In this document: positions 41,391-52,769 of the stretch, in pieces
Position numbering within the stretch: position 1 is the stretch's first letter
Layout: every line of letters starts with the position of its first letter
Assembly: GCF_004216695.1 (NCBI RefSeq)
Contig: NZ_SGXC01000001.1
Coordinates: 2,790,001-2,854,000 of the forward strand
DNA: 64,000 bases
Direction: 5' to 3'
From: Pigmentiphaga kullae
GTDB lineage: Bacteria > Pseudomonadota > Gammaproteobacteria > Burkholderiales > Burkholderiaceae_B
Notes under the pieces: model-generated
What the model was told of the DNA's origin: nothing
Databases searched by the model: none
Seen by the model: only the letters and a program-made list of their open reading frames with translations
Translations under genes and position numbers: made by a program

Positions 41391-44300
41391 TCAGTGCCGC
41401 GCCACCAGCGCCGCGCGCAGCCGTTCGCGTTCGTCGGGCGCGGCCTCGACCAGATAGCGGATGTCGCCCGCGACGGCGGCGGCCACGGGCAGTCCGTCGC
41501 GGTACAGAACGCGATTGCCCGCCAGCGCGGGAATCTTTTCGCCGGGCAGCAGCACGCCCGCCAGGTTCAGCGGATCGGCGGCGCAGACGCAGGCCAGTTC
41601 GCCGCCGGGCTCGCGGCGACGGATGCCGCGCAGCAGCGGAATGGCCTCGGGCAGCGCGAACTGTTCGCCCGCCAGACCGGCCACGAAGCGGCCGCCCCGT
41701 ACGTCGCCGCGGGCCTCCAGGCGGTGGAGCACGGGCAGCAGTTCGCGCCACGGCGGCAGCCATCGCGCCTCGCGTTCCAGCAGGCGCCAGAACACGACGC
41801 CGTAGCGGCGCAAGAGGACCTGGGCGATGTGTTCCAGGACTTGCGGGTCCGTGCGCTGGCGCTTGCCGGGCGCCACGGGTGCGGGGGCGGCGGGCCGGCG
41901 CAGCAGCGCCCAGCGGCCGGCCTGGTCCATCTGGTTCAGGGCCGTGCCGTGGCGCGAGCGCCGCCGCTGGTGGGCGGTGCGTTGGGACGCGGGGACCAGC
42001 AGCGCGCGCAGGCCGGCGTAGCTGTCGGCGTTGGCGGCGCCCGCCGCGACCAGTTCGCCCAGCGCGGTCTCCAGTTCGTTGGGCAGCAGCCGGGTGTCGC
42101 CCAGCAACTCGTCGAAGAACATGGCGCCATGGCTGGCCAGCGCGTCATGGGCCCGCTGCGCGCGCGGCGACAGCTCGGCCTGGTGGTCCGGTGGCACCAG
42201 TGCCTGCCAGGGGCCCAGATGGCGTCGCGGCAGCAGCACCATGGGGGTGGCGCGAACCGGGCTGGCCGCGGCCTTGCCCTGGCCGGCCAGGCGCATCCAG
42301 ACAGCCTTGCCGGCCTGGCTCAGGTCGTCCAGCCAGCCGGGGGAATAGGCCTCCAGCCGCGCCGGCAGGATGTCCGCTTCCCAGGCGCCGGCGGCGGCCT
42401 CGTAGCCCTCCAACTGGTCGATGACCTGCGGCAGCGAGCCGGGGCCGTGCAGCCGGGCCTCCGGCGCGACGTGCTGCCATTCCAGCAGGAAGCGCATGAA
42501 GTCCTGCCGCTCGACCGGTTCGATCTCGCGGCGCAGGCGCTTGATGGTGTAGCGGTGGATGCGGGCCAGCAGGTGCCGTTCGCACCATTCTTCCCCCCGC
42601 GCCTGCGGATGGAAGCGGCCGCGCATGACGTAACCTTCGGCTTCCAGCCGGGCCAGCGCCACGGCCACGTCGGCCTCGGGCAGCAGGAGATCCGCGGCGA
42701 TGCGCGGCAGCTCGAGCGGGCCGAATCCGGTCAGCCGCGCGCGCACGACTTCGACCAGGGCGGCCTCGGCTTCCCACGGTTCGTCGCAGCCGGCGGGCGG
42801 GGCGATGTCCGGTTCGGCGCGGGCGTCCGGGTAAAGCGCGCGCACGCAGGCCAGGCGCTCGACCGGCACCCACAGGGCGGCGTCCGGCCGCACGCGCAGC
42901 CGCGTTGCCCGGCCTTCCCGGGCCAGGGGGTCCAGCCAGCCGAGCCAGCCGTCGTTGGCCGCCGCCTCGGCCTCGGTCACGCAGGCCAGGCTGGCCAGGG
43001 CTTCCTGCATTTCATCGGTGCCGCGCACGTCGGGCCAGGCTTCGGCGGCCACCGCTTCGATGGCGCCGGCGTCCAGGGCGCCCAGGTCGTCCGCCGACTC
43101 GGGGTCGGTCCAGCGGCGCGCCATCACGGCCTGCGTGCGGCGTTCCTCCAGCGGCGCATCGTCCAGGAAGGCGTAGGGCCGCGCGCTTAGTATCTCCATG
43201 GCCAGGGGCGACGGGGTGGGCAGGTCGCGCGCCACCAACTCGACCTGCTGCTTCTCGATCCGGCGCAGCAGGCCGAGCCAGCCTTCGGCGTCCATCGCCT
43301 CGTGCAGGCAGTCGCCGATGGTCTGCGCGACCAGCGGATGGTCGGGAATCTCGCGTTCCCCGACCACGTTCTCCAGGCAGGCGGCCTGGTCGGGGAAGAC
43401 CGCGGCCAGCAGGTCGTCGCTTTTCATGCGCTGTAATTGCGGCGCGACCTTGCGACCGCCGACGTAGCGCGGCAGCGCCAGCGCGGTGGTGGCGTTCCAG
43501 CGCCAGCGCACGTTGAACAGCGGCGCGTCCAGCAAGGCCTGCACCAGCAGGTGCTCGGCCGTGTTCGAGCGCAGGTAGCGCCAGACTTCGTCCAGCGGGA
43601 AGCTGTGGCTGGTGGACAGCGACAGCACGATGGCGTCCTCGGTGGCCGCGGCCTGCAGCTCGAAGTTGAAGCTGCGGCAGAAGCGCTTGCGCAGGGCCAG
43701 GCCCCATGCGCGGTTGAGCCGGCTGCCGAAAGGGGAGTGCACCACCAGCTGCATGCCGCCCGATTCGTCGAAGAAGCGTTCCATGACCAGGGTGTCATGG
43801 GTGGGCAGCCGGCCCAGCGCCGCCTTCGCGCGGGCCAGGTATTCGACGATCTGGCGCGCCGCCGACGCGTTCAGGCCGATCTCGTCCATCAGCGCCTGGA
43901 TGGCGCCCTCGATGTCGGGCGCAGCCTGACCCGGGCGCGCCAGCAGTCGGTCGACCCGGGCGCGCAGGCGCGAGACGCCGGTCGACAGTTCGTCGCTGCG
44001 GCCGGGCGCCTCGCCCAGCCAGAACGGGATGCTGGGGGCGGCGCCGTGCGCGTCCTCGACACGGACGCGGCCGGCTTCCACGCGCAGGATGCGGTAGGAC
44101 GTATTTCCCAGCTGGAAGACGTCGCCGGCCAGGCTTTCGACCGCGAAGTCCTCGTTGACCGTGCCCACCATCAGGCCCTGCGGCTCCAGCAGCACGGTGT
44201 AGTCGGCGTTGTCGGGAATGGTGCCGCCCGAGGTGACCGCGGTCAGCTTGCTGCCGCGCCGGCCGCGCAGGGCGCCCGCGACCAGGTCGCGGTGCAGGTA

Positions 44301-45728
44301 GGCCGCGCGCACGCCCTGGCGGCCGGTATAGCCCTCGGCCAGCATGCGCAGCACGGCGTCGAAAGCCGGGCGCTCCAGGTCCGCATAGGGCGCCGCGCGC
44401 CGCACCAGCGCGTACAGCGCTTCCTCGCTCCACTCCTGGCAGGCCACCTCGGCCACCAGTTGCTGGGCCAGCACGTCCAGCGGCGCGACAGGCACGTGCA
44501 GGGCGTCCAGTTCGTCGCGCCGCACGCAGTCCAGCAGGGCCGCGCATTCGATCAGCTCGTCGCGCGAGGTGGGGAACAGGCGCCCCTTGGGAATCCCGCC
44601 CACGTGGTGGCCCGAGCGGCCCACCCGCTGCAGGAAGGCCGAGATCGTGCGCGGCGAACCGACCTGGCAGACCAGGTCCACGTCGCCGATGTCTATGCCC
44701 AGCTCGAGCGAGGCGGTGGCGATCAGCACGCGCAGTTCGCCGCGCTTGAGCCGCTGCTCGGCATCGAGCCGGTGTTCCTTGGCCAGGCTGCCGTGGTGGG
44801 CGGCCACCGCTGCCTCGCCCAGGCGCTCGGCCAGGTGGCGGGCGGCCCGCTCGGCCATGCGGCGGGTGTTGACGAAGACCAGCGTGGTGCGGTGCTGCGC
44901 TACCAACTCCGCCATGCGGTCGTACACCCGGTCCCAGACGTCGGTGGCCATGACGGCCTCCAGCGGCACGGGGGGCAGTTCCAGGTCCAGGTCGCGGCGC
45001 CGCGCATGGCCGATGTCGACGATCTCGCAGGCGTCGGCGTGGGCGGGGCCGGCCAGGAAGCGCGCCACGGCCGACAGCGGCTTCTGCGTGGCCGACAGTC
45101 CGATGCGCACGGGCCGTCTGCCGCACAGCGCATCCAGCCGTTCCAGCGTCAGGGCCAGGTGGCTGCCCCGCTTGTTGCCCGCCATGGCGTGGATCTCGTC
45201 CACGATCACGCTGCGCACGTCGGCCAGCATGCGGCGTCCGCTGTCCGAACCCAGCAACACGTACAGCGACTCGGGCGTGGTCACCAGGATGTGGGGCGGG
45301 CGCTTGCGCATCGCCTGCCTGGCCTGGGCCTCGGTGTCGCCGGTGCGCACGGCGGTGCGGATGCCGGGATCGGGCAGGCCCAGGCGCTGCAGTTCCGCGG
45401 CGATGCCTTCGAGCGGCGCCTGCAGGTTGATGCGGATGTCGTTGGACAGCGCCTTCAGCGGCGAGACGTACACCACCATGGTGGCGTCCGGCAGCACGCC
45501 GCCGGCATCCACCCCCATCCGTACCAGTTCGTCGATGGCGGCCAGGAAGGCGGTCAGGGTCTTGCCCGAACCGGTGGGGGCGGCCACCAGCGTCGAGCGG
45601 CCGGCGCGGATGTGCGGCCAGGCGCGGCGCTGGGCCTCCGTGGCCGAGCCGAATGCCTGGCGGAACCACGCGGCCACGGCGGGGTGGAAGCCGTGCAGCG
45701 CGTCGACGGGATGGCGGGCGATGGTCAT
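41391..45728 (-). CDS. lhr: Lhr-type ATP-dependent DNA helicase
   Basis: A 1445-residue superfamily 2 helicase of the Lhr (large helicase-related) type. Walker [15 protein letters not shown] is at about 48-61, the DEIH box in [17 protein letters not shown] at about 173-189, and motif VI in [12 protein letters not shown] at about 368-379. The Lhr core winged-helix domain follows, with the long Lhr C-terminal region from about 880 on. Lhr unwinds DNA:RNA and DNA duplexes with 3'-5' polarity in repair. It is monocistronic on the minus strand, with strongly GC-rich codon use like the chromosomal flanks. Length matches full-size bacterial Lhr. Confidence 0.92.
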   Translation of the reverse strand: MTIARHPVDALHGFHPAVAAWFRQAFGSATEAQRRAWPHIRAGRSTLVAAPTGSGKTLTAFLAAIDELVRMGVDAGGVLPDATMVVYVSPLKALSNDIRINLQAPLEGIAAELQRLGLPDPGIRTAVRTGDTEAQARQAMRKRPPHILVTTPESLYVLLGSDSGRRMLADVRSVIVDEIHAMAGNKRGSHLALTLERLDALCGRRPVRIGLSATQKPLSAVARFLAGPAHADACEIVDIGHARRRDLDLELPPVPLEAVMATDVWDRVYDRMAELVAQHRTTLVFVNTRRMAERAARHLAERLGEAAVAAHHGSLAKEHRLDAEQRLKRGELRVLIATASLELGIDIGDVDLVCQVGSPRTISAFLQRVGRSGHHVGGIPKGRLFPTSRDELIECAALLDCVRRDELDALHVPVAPLDVLAQQLVAEVACQEWSEEALYALVRRAAPYADLERPAFDAVLRMLAEGYTGRQGVRAAYLHRDLVAGALRGRRGSKLTAVTSGGTIPDNADYTVLLEPQGLMVGTVNEDFAVESLAGDVFQLGNTSYRILRVEAGRVRVEDAHGAAPSIPFWLGEAPGRSDELSTGVSRLRARVDRLLARPGQAAPDIEGAIQALMDEIGLNASAARQIVEYLARAKAALGRLPTHDTLVMERFFDESGGMQLVVHSPFGSRLNRAWGLALRKRFCRSFNFELQAAATEDAIVLSLSTSHSFPLDEVWRYLRSNTAEHLLVQALLDAPLFNVRWRWNATTALALPRYVGGRKVAPQLQRMKSDDLLAAVFPDQAACLENVVGEREIPDHPLVAQTIGDCLHEAMDAEGWLGLLRRIEKQQVELVARDLPTPSPLAMEILSARPYAFLDDAPLEERRTQAVMARRWTDPESADDLGALDAGAIEAVAAEAWPDVRGTDEMQEALASLACVTEAEAAANDGWLGWLDPLAREGRATRLRVRPDAALWVPVERLACVRALYPDARAEPDIAPPAGCDEPWEAEAALVEVVRARLTGFGPLELPRIAADLLLPEADVAVALARLEAEGYVMRGRFHPQARGEEWCERHLLARIHRYTIKRLRREIEPVERQDFMRFLLEWQHVAPEARLHGPGSLPQVIDQLEGYEAAAGAWEADILPARLEAYSPGWLDDLSQAGKAVWMRLAGQGKAAASPVRATPMVLLPRRHLGPWQALVPPDHQAELSPRAQRAHDALASHGAMFFDELLGDTRLLPNELETALGELVAAGAANADSYAGLRALLVPASQRTAHQRRRSRHGTALNQMDQAGRWALLRRPAAPAPVAPGKRQRTDPQVLEHIAQVLLRRYGVVFWRLLEREARWLPPWRELLPVLHRLEARGDVRGGRFVAGLAGEQFALPEAIPLLRGIRRREPGGELACVCAADPLNLAGVLLPGEKIPALAGNRVLYRDGLPVAAAVAGDIRYLVEAAPDERERLRAALVARH

Positions 45729-45820
45729 GCCCGACTATATGGGGGCGGCGCCGCGCATCGCAACCTGGGGCCATGACGTGGTCCATGGCCATCGTTACCG
45801 CGCAGCCTCCCTAGAAAACC

Positions 45821-45856
45821 CTAACTGTTTATAAAAACATACTATATGTGTGTTAG
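45821..45856. promoter_or_regulatory. AT-rich promoter/operator region with nested palindromes
   Basis: In a very GC-rich neighbourhood, CTAAC (45821-45825) pairs with GTTAG (45852-45856) and encloses a perfect ACATA-CTA-TATGT palindrome (45837-45849). It is 75 bp upstream of the Bug start at 45932. TATAAA- and TATATG-like elements inside may serve as -10. Together this looks like a regulated promoter; the regulator is unidentified. Confidence 0.45.
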
Positions 45857-45931
45857 AGTGCGCGCAGGAGTCGTGAGCCGGCATGAACCGGCCGCGGCGG
45901 GCGACCCAGAACATCGTCAGGAGACACAAGC

Positions 45932-46924
45932 ATGAAAGGCGTCCTTTTCCCCACGCGGCTCGCGCTCGCCGTGACGTTGGCGTTGGCGGCCGCGACGGCC
46001 CAGGGCCAGGCGGCGGGCAAGGCGGAGGGCGGCTATCCGTCCCGGCCCGTCAGGATCGTCGTGCCGTATACCCCGGGCACGAGCGCCGACACGCTGTCGC
46101 GCCTGTTGTCCGAGAAGCTGGCGGCGCGGCTGGGCCAGAGCGTGGTGGTCGAGAACAAGCCCGGCGCGGCGGCCGCCATCGGCACGGCCTATGTGGCCAA
46201 GGCCGCGCCCGACGGCTACACGCTCATGATGTCCCTGAACACGCACGTCATCACGCCGGCCTCGCGCAAGACACCCTACGACCCGGTCAGGGATTTCGCG
46301 CCCATCGGGCAGATCGCCTCGGGCCAGATGCTGGTGCTGACGCATCCGTCCGTGCCGGCCAAGACCTTTCCGGAGTTCGTCGCCTACCTGAAGAAAATGG
46401 GCGACGAGGTCAGCTACAGTTCGCCGGGCCCGGGCTCGACCACCCATCTGTATTCCCTGGTGCTGCAGGACATGCTGGGAACGAAGATGCGCCACATCCC
46501 GGCCAATGGCATGGGCGTGGCGGCCATGGACGTCATGCAGAACAGCTCGACCATGCTGATCAGCACGGTCGAGGCCTCGCGCGCGAACGTGGCATCGGGC
46601 AAACTCAAGCCCATGGCGCAGACCGGCAAGCTGCGCTCGCAGCTGGTACCCGACCTGCCCACCGTGGCCGAGTCGGGCTACCCCGACTACGACCTGTCGA
46701 TCTGGGTGGGCATGTACGCGCCGGCGGGTACGCCCAAGGCCATCGTCCAGCGCCTGCATGACGAGATCGGCGCCATCATGGGCGCGCCGCAGATGCGCAA
46801 GGACCTGCTGGAGAAGGGCTACGACGTCGTGCTGACTTCGCCCGAGGAATTCGCCGAGCTGAACCGCAAGGAATTCGCGCGCTGGAAGGACGTGGTCGCG
46901 CGCCACGGCCTGCAAGGGGAATAG
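45932..46924 (+). CDS. Bug-family (TctC) periplasmic solute-binding protein
   Basis: A 330-residue receptor with a signal peptide (about 1-26, LALAVTLALAAATAQGQA) and mature motifs YPSRPVRIVVPYTPGTSAD, VVENKPGAAAAIGTAY and APDGYTLMMSLNTHVITPA. AGGAGA lies about 9 nt before the ATG. Unlike the eight receptors in the 5-31 kb region it is monocistronic, strongly GC-rich and outside the catabolic clusters, lying between the Lhr gene and a convergent TetR gene. Its own palindromic promoter region is upstream. It is probably a native chromosomal receptor of unknown ligand. Confidence 0.9.
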   Translation: MKGVLFPTRLALAVTLALAAATAQGQAAGKAEGGYPSRPVRIVVPYTPGTSADTLSRLLSEKLAARLGQSVVVENKPGAAAAIGTAYVAKAAPDGYTLMMSLNTHVITPASRKTPYDPVRDFAPIGQIASGQMLVLTHPSVPAKTFPEFVAYLKKMGDEVSYSSPGPGSTTHLYSLVLQDMLGTKMRHIPANGMGVAAMDVMQNSSTMLISTVEASRANVASGKLKPMAQTGKLRSQLVPDLPTVAESGYPDYDLSIWVGMYAPAGTPKAIVQRLHDEIGAIMGAPQMRKDLLEKGYDVVLTSPEEFAELNRKEFARWKDVVARHGLQGE

Positions 46925-46927
46925 GTC

Positions 46928-47617
46928 CTAGCGCGCCCTGCGCGTGGGCCGGCGCGGGGCGCGCGCGGCGACGATGGCGTCCAGCCCCGCGAACGCATAG
47001 GTCTTCAGGTGCGCGGCCAGGTCCGCCGCCGGCTGCTGGAACAGCGCCTGGATGGGGCTGTTCATGTCGCGATGGACGATCAGCAGCACCATGCAGGGCG
47101 CCATGACGCTCAGCACGCAGCGGGTCAGCGCCGGGTCCCCCGCGGGGATGCCGGTGATCTCGCCGATGATGGCGCTGATGAGCCCGAATTTCGGCAGCGC
47201 CTCGGTATCGATGATGCCGGCCAGGTGGGGCGAGGGCGCCAGCACCTCGCGCGCCCACAGGCGGATGTGCCAGCTGTCGGCATTGAGCAGGCTGGCGGTC
47301 AGGCCATCCAGGAAAATTTCCAGCTTGTGCCGTGGGGGCTGAGCGCTGTGCGCCAGCCGCGTCAGATAGTCCAGGCTGACCAAGTGTTTGTGGACTTCCT
47401 TCAATAAAGCCAGGTAGAGGCCGTCGCGGCTGCCGAAATGGTAGTTGACCGCGGCCATGTTGCATTGCGCCCGCTCGCAGATGGCTTTGCTGGTGGTGTC
47501 CGCGTAGCCCCGTTCGGCGAACAGTTGCCCGGCCGTCTCCAGGATGCGGGCGCGGGTGGCTTCGCCATCCGTGCGCGGCGCGCGGACGGGTATCGACGAA
47601 CGGGACGTGACGGCCAT
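46928..47617 (-). CDS. cecR: TetR-family repressor, CecR-like (DUF1956)
   Basis: A 229-residue TetR regulator. The HTH domain is GEATRARILETAGQLFAERG then KAICERAQCNMAAVNYHFGS (about 20-65), followed by a longer ligand domain typical of CecR/YbiH (DUF1956). I choose the ATG at 47617; the frame is open to 47671, but that extension overlaps the palindrome at 47668-47683 and the AT-rich promoter. It is divergent from a ybhG-like gene, the arrangement known for E. coli CecR, which represses the ybhGFSR exporter operon and affects drug sensitivity. Three nt separate its stop from the Bug gene stop. Confidence 0.85.
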   Translation of the reverse strand: MAVTSRSSIPVRAPRTDGEATRARILETAGQLFAERGYADTTSKAICERAQCNMAAVNYHFGSRDGLYLALLKEVHKHLVSLDYLTRLAHSAQPPRHKLEIFLDGLTASLLNADSWHIRLWAREVLAPSPHLAGIIDTEALPKFGLISAIIGEITGIPAGDPALTRCVLSVMAPCMVLLIVHRDMNSPIQALFQQPAADLAAHLKTYAFAGLDAIVAARAPRRPTRRAR

Positions 47618-47667
47618 GCGGAAAGGCGCCGGAAAGGGCGCGCAAGTGGACACGTAAAAATCATACA

Positions 47668-47683
47668 TCAAATTGAAATTTGA
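47668..47683. promoter_or_regulatory. Perfect 16-bp palindrome, candidate CecR operator
   Basis: TCAAATT-GA-AATTTGA is a perfect inverted repeat between the divergent TetR gene and the HlyD gene at 47727. A consensus -10 TATAAT lies at 47688-47693, just downstream, so a bound repressor would block the exporter promoter. The gap is the most AT-rich stretch around. Confidence 0.65.
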
Positions 47684-47726
47684 GTTATATAATTTGCCGA
47701 CCGACGGTTTCCAAAGGGCGGCGGCG

Positions 47727-48739
47727 ATGAAGAAGGTGCTGGCAGGTGGCGTGCTGGTAGCGGTGGTGCTGGCGGGGGCGGCGTGGTATGCCTTGCGCCC
47801 CGCGCCCGCCCGGGATGGCCTGACGCTCTACGGCAACGTCGATATCCGGCAGGTGGCGCTGGCGTTCGACGGCAGCGACAGGGTGGCCCGGATGCGGGTC
47901 GAGGAAGGCGACCGTGTCAAGGCCGGCGACGTCCTGGCGGTGCTGGATGATCGTTCGCTGCGTTTGCAGGAGGCCCAGGCCCGCGCGCGTATCGCCGTGC
48001 AGGAGCAGGCGCTGCTGCGGCTGCGCAACGGCACCCGGCCCGAGGAAGTGGCCCAGGCGCAGGCGCAGGTGGCGTCGGCCCAGGCGGAAGCCGAACTGGC
48101 GCAGCAGCAACTGGCGCGCCTCCGTGGCATCGCCGCGAACACCGGCGGACGCGGGGTCAGCCAGCAGGACCTGGACAATGCCGAGTCGCGCCTGCGGGTG
48201 GCGCGCGCGCAATGGGACAATCGCAGCAAAGGGCTGCAACTGGCGCGTGTCGGACCGCGCAAGGAAGACATCGCGCAGGCCGAGGCGCAACTGGAGGTCT
48301 CGCGGGCCGAGCTGGCGCTGATCGCCTACCGCCTGGAACAGACCGAATTGAAGGCGCCGACCGACGCCGTCGTGCGCGCCCGGCTGCTGGAACCCGGCGA
48401 CATGGCCTCGCCCCAGCGTCCCGCCTACACGCTGGCGGTGACCGATCCCAAATGGGTGCGCGTCTATGTGTCGGAGCCGCAGCTGGGGCGCGTCAGGCCG
48501 GGCATGGCGGCCGATGTCTTCACCGACAGCCAGCCCGACCGGCCCATCGCCGGACGTATCGGCTACATCTCGTCGGTGGCCGAATTCACGCCCAGGAACG
48601 TACAGACCGAGGAACTGCGGACCAGCCTGGTCTACGAGATGCGCGTGCTGGTGGACGACCCGCAGGACCGGCTGCGGCTGGGCATGCCGGCCACCGTGCG
48701 CATCGCGCCGGACCGGCAGGGCGACGGAGCGCCGGCCAG

Positions 48740-48743
<4 letters not shown>
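47727..48743 (+). CDS. ybhG: HlyD/membrane-fusion protein YbhG-like
   Basis: A 338-residue periplasmic adaptor (membrane fusion protein). One N-terminal membrane anchor (about 5-22, LAGGVLVAVVLAGAAWY) is followed by a lipoyl half (VARMRVEEGDRVKAGDVLA, about 54-72), a long Gln/Ala-rich coiled-coil hairpin (about 85-200), the second lipoyl half (LKAPTDAVVRARLLEPGD) and a beta-barrel domain. It links the inner-membrane ABC transporter to an outer-membrane channel. Its stop overlaps the start of the ATPase gene. Order and lengths match E. coli ybhG-ybhF-ybhS-ybhR. Confidence 0.9.
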
Positions 48744-50499
<1,756 letters not shown>

Positions 50500-50503
<4 letters not shown>

Positions 50504-51639
50504 GCGCATCCTTTTCCAGCGGTTTCTGGCGTCGCCTGGTCTCGCTGACCCGCAAGGAGGTGCGCCAGTTGCTGCGCGACCGCGCCAACCTGATGATGGG
50601 CATCGCGCTGCCCATCGTCCTGATCCTGATCTTCGGCTATGGGCTGTCGCTGGACGTGAAGAACGCGCCCGTGGCGGTGGTGCTGGACGATGCCTCGCCG
50701 GTCGCGCGCGACGTGGTGGCAGGACTGTCCACGCCGGGATACCTGGCGCCGCGCGTGGTCGGGTCGGCGCACGAGGCCTACGCCCTGATGCGCGCCCGGG
50801 AGGTGGACGCCGCCGTGCTGGTGCCGGCGGACTTCTCGCGGCGGCTGGCCGCCGGCGATGCGCAGGTGCAGGTCCTGCTGCAAGGCGCGGACGCCAGCCG
50901 CGCGACGATGATACGCGGCTACGTCGTCGGCGCGCTGGCGTCGTGGAGCCAGAAACGGGCCGACCGCGGCGAGGCCGCGCGGCCGGCCATGGGCCAGGTC
51001 CAGGCGGTCGACCGCATGTGGTTCAACGCCGCCAACGACAGCACCTGGTATCTGGTGCCGGGGCTGATCGTGCTCATCATGACGCTGGTCGGGGCCTTCC
51101 TGACCGCGCTCGTCATGGCGCGCGAATGGGAGCGGGGCACGCTGGAGTCGCTGTTCGTCACGCCGGTGCGGCCGGTGGAAGTGCTGCTGGCCAAGATCAT
51201 TCCCTATTTCTGCGTGGGGATGATAGGGCTGGCACTGTGCCTGGCCGCGGCGGCCTTCCTGTTCCACGTGCCCATGTACGGATCGCTGCCGGTCCTGCTG
51301 CTTAGCGCCATGCTCTATCTGTTCGTCGCGCTGGGCATCGGCCTGGTGATCTCGTCGGTGACCCGCAACCAGTTCCTGGCCAGCCAGGTGGCCCTGATCG
51401 CGAGCTTCCTGCCGGCCCTGATGCTGTCCGGATTCATGTTCGACCTGCGCAACGTACCCACGGCCATACGGGTCATCGGACAGATCCTGCCGGCCACCTA
51501 TTTCATGGAATTGATAAAGTCGCTGTTCCTGGCCGGCAACAACTGGCCGCTGATCGCCAGGAACTGCGCCATCCTGGCGGCCTACGCCGTCGTGCTGCTG
51601 GGCGCGGCGCGGCTGGTCACGCGCAAGAGGCTGGATTGA
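50500..51639 (+). CDS. ybhS: ABC-2 type permease YbhS-like
   Basis: A 379-residue ABC-2 membrane subunit. One membrane helix near residues 27-50 (LMMGIALPIVLILIFGYGLS) is followed by a large periplasmic region (about 50-170) and about five helices (for example WYLVPGLIVLIMTLVGAFLT, PVLLLSAMLYLFVALGIGLV, LIASFLPALMLSGFMFDL). The LILIFGYGLSLDVKNAPVAV start is typical of the YbhS/YbhR/YhhJ group. The start overlaps the ATPase stop (ATGA). It pairs with the next permease to form the exporter pore. Confidence 0.92.
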
Positions 51640-51641
51640 GC

Positions 51642-52757
51642 ATGGACGCCTTCATCGACTTCTGGCAGCGCCTGGTCCAGCTGTGCCGCAAGGAATTGCT
51701 GGCCATCCTGAAGGACCCCGCCAACCGGGCCATCCTGGTCGTTCCCGCCTTGCTCCAGAGTTTCGTGTTCGGCTATGCCGCGACCTACAACCTGACGAAC
51801 GTGCCGTACGCCGTGCTGGACCAGAGCCAGGGCGCGGCGTCGGCCCGGCTGCTGGCGCGCCTGGACGGCACCGGGGTCTTCCACCGCGTCGCCACGCTGA
51901 CCGCGCCCCGCGATATCGCGCGCGTGGTGGACGCCGGCGACGCGCTGCTGGTCCTGCAATTCGGACCGGACTTCGAGGCCCGCCTGGCTCAGGGCCGGAA
52001 TGCCCCTTTGCAGCTCATCCTGGATGGCCGCAACTCGACCACCGCGGGCCAGGCGTCGGCCCACGTCGCCGAGATCGTGGCGGCCTACAACGCCGAGCTG
52101 CGCGGCGGCGGCATGCCGGTTACCGCCGTGCCGCGCGTCTGGTACAACCCCAACCTCGAGACGCGCTGGAACATCATGCCGGCCCTGATCGCCGCGCTCA
52201 GCATGATGCAGACCCTGATGCTGACCGCGCTCTCGGTCGCGCGCGAGCGCGAGCAGGGCACGTTCGACCAGTTGCTGGTGACGCCCTACACGCCCATGGA
52301 GATCATGCTGGGGAAGGCCGTGCCTCCGGTCCTGATCGGCCTGGTGCAGTCGTCCATCATCCTGTGCGTCGCGCTGTTTTGGTTCCGCATTCCCATGGCC
52401 GGATCGCTCGCGACGCTGTACGCGGGCCTGGCGATCTTCACCGTGGCCTGCGTGGGGATAGGGCTGTCCATCTCCGCGGTCTCGGTCAACATGCAGCAGG
52501 CCATGCTCTACACCTTCGTGCTGATCATGCCGCTCATGCTGCTGTCGGGCCTGGCCACGCCGGTGCGCAACATGCCCGACGCGCTGCAGTTCGCGACCCT
52601 GGCCAATCCGCTGCGCTTTGCCATCGATCTCGTGCAGCGGGTGTACCTGGAGGGCGCCGGGCTGCTGTCGTTGTGGCGCAACCTCGTGCCCATGTTCGTC
52701 CTGGGCGCGGTCACGCTGCCGCTGGCGGCGTGGCTGTTTCGCCATCGTCTGGTTTGA
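51642..52757 (+). CDS. ybhR: ABC-2 type permease YbhR-like
   Basis: A 371-residue ABC-2 membrane subunit, paralogous to the preceding one. The first helix is AILVVPALLQSFVFGYAAT (about 30-48), then a periplasmic domain and C-terminal helices including IMPALIAALSMMQTLMLTAL, LATLYAGLAIFTVACVGIGL and LMLLSGLATPVRNMPDAL. The ATG at 51642 follows the YbhS stop by 2 nt; an in-frame TTG at 51636 is less likely. With YbhS it would form a heterodimeric pore driven by YbhF. Confidence 0.92.
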   Translation: MDAFIDFWQRLVQLCRKELLAILKDPANRAILVVPALLQSFVFGYAATYNLTNVPYAVLDQSQGAASARLLARLDGTGVFHRVATLTAPRDIARVVDAGDALLVLQFGPDFEARLAQGRNAPLQLILDGRNSTTAGQASAHVAEIVAAYNAELRGGGMPVTAVPRVWYNPNLETRWNIMPALIAALSMMQTLMLTALSVAREREQGTFDQLLVTPYTPMEIMLGKAVPPVLIGLVQSSIILCVALFWFRIPMAGSLATLYAGLAIFTVACVGIGLSISAVSVNMQQAMLYTFVLIMPLMLLSGLATPVRNMPDALQFATLANPLRFAIDLVQRVYLEGAGLLSLWRNLVPMFVLGAVTLPLAAWLFRHRLV

Positions 52758-52769
52758 CTGGAGGCAAGC

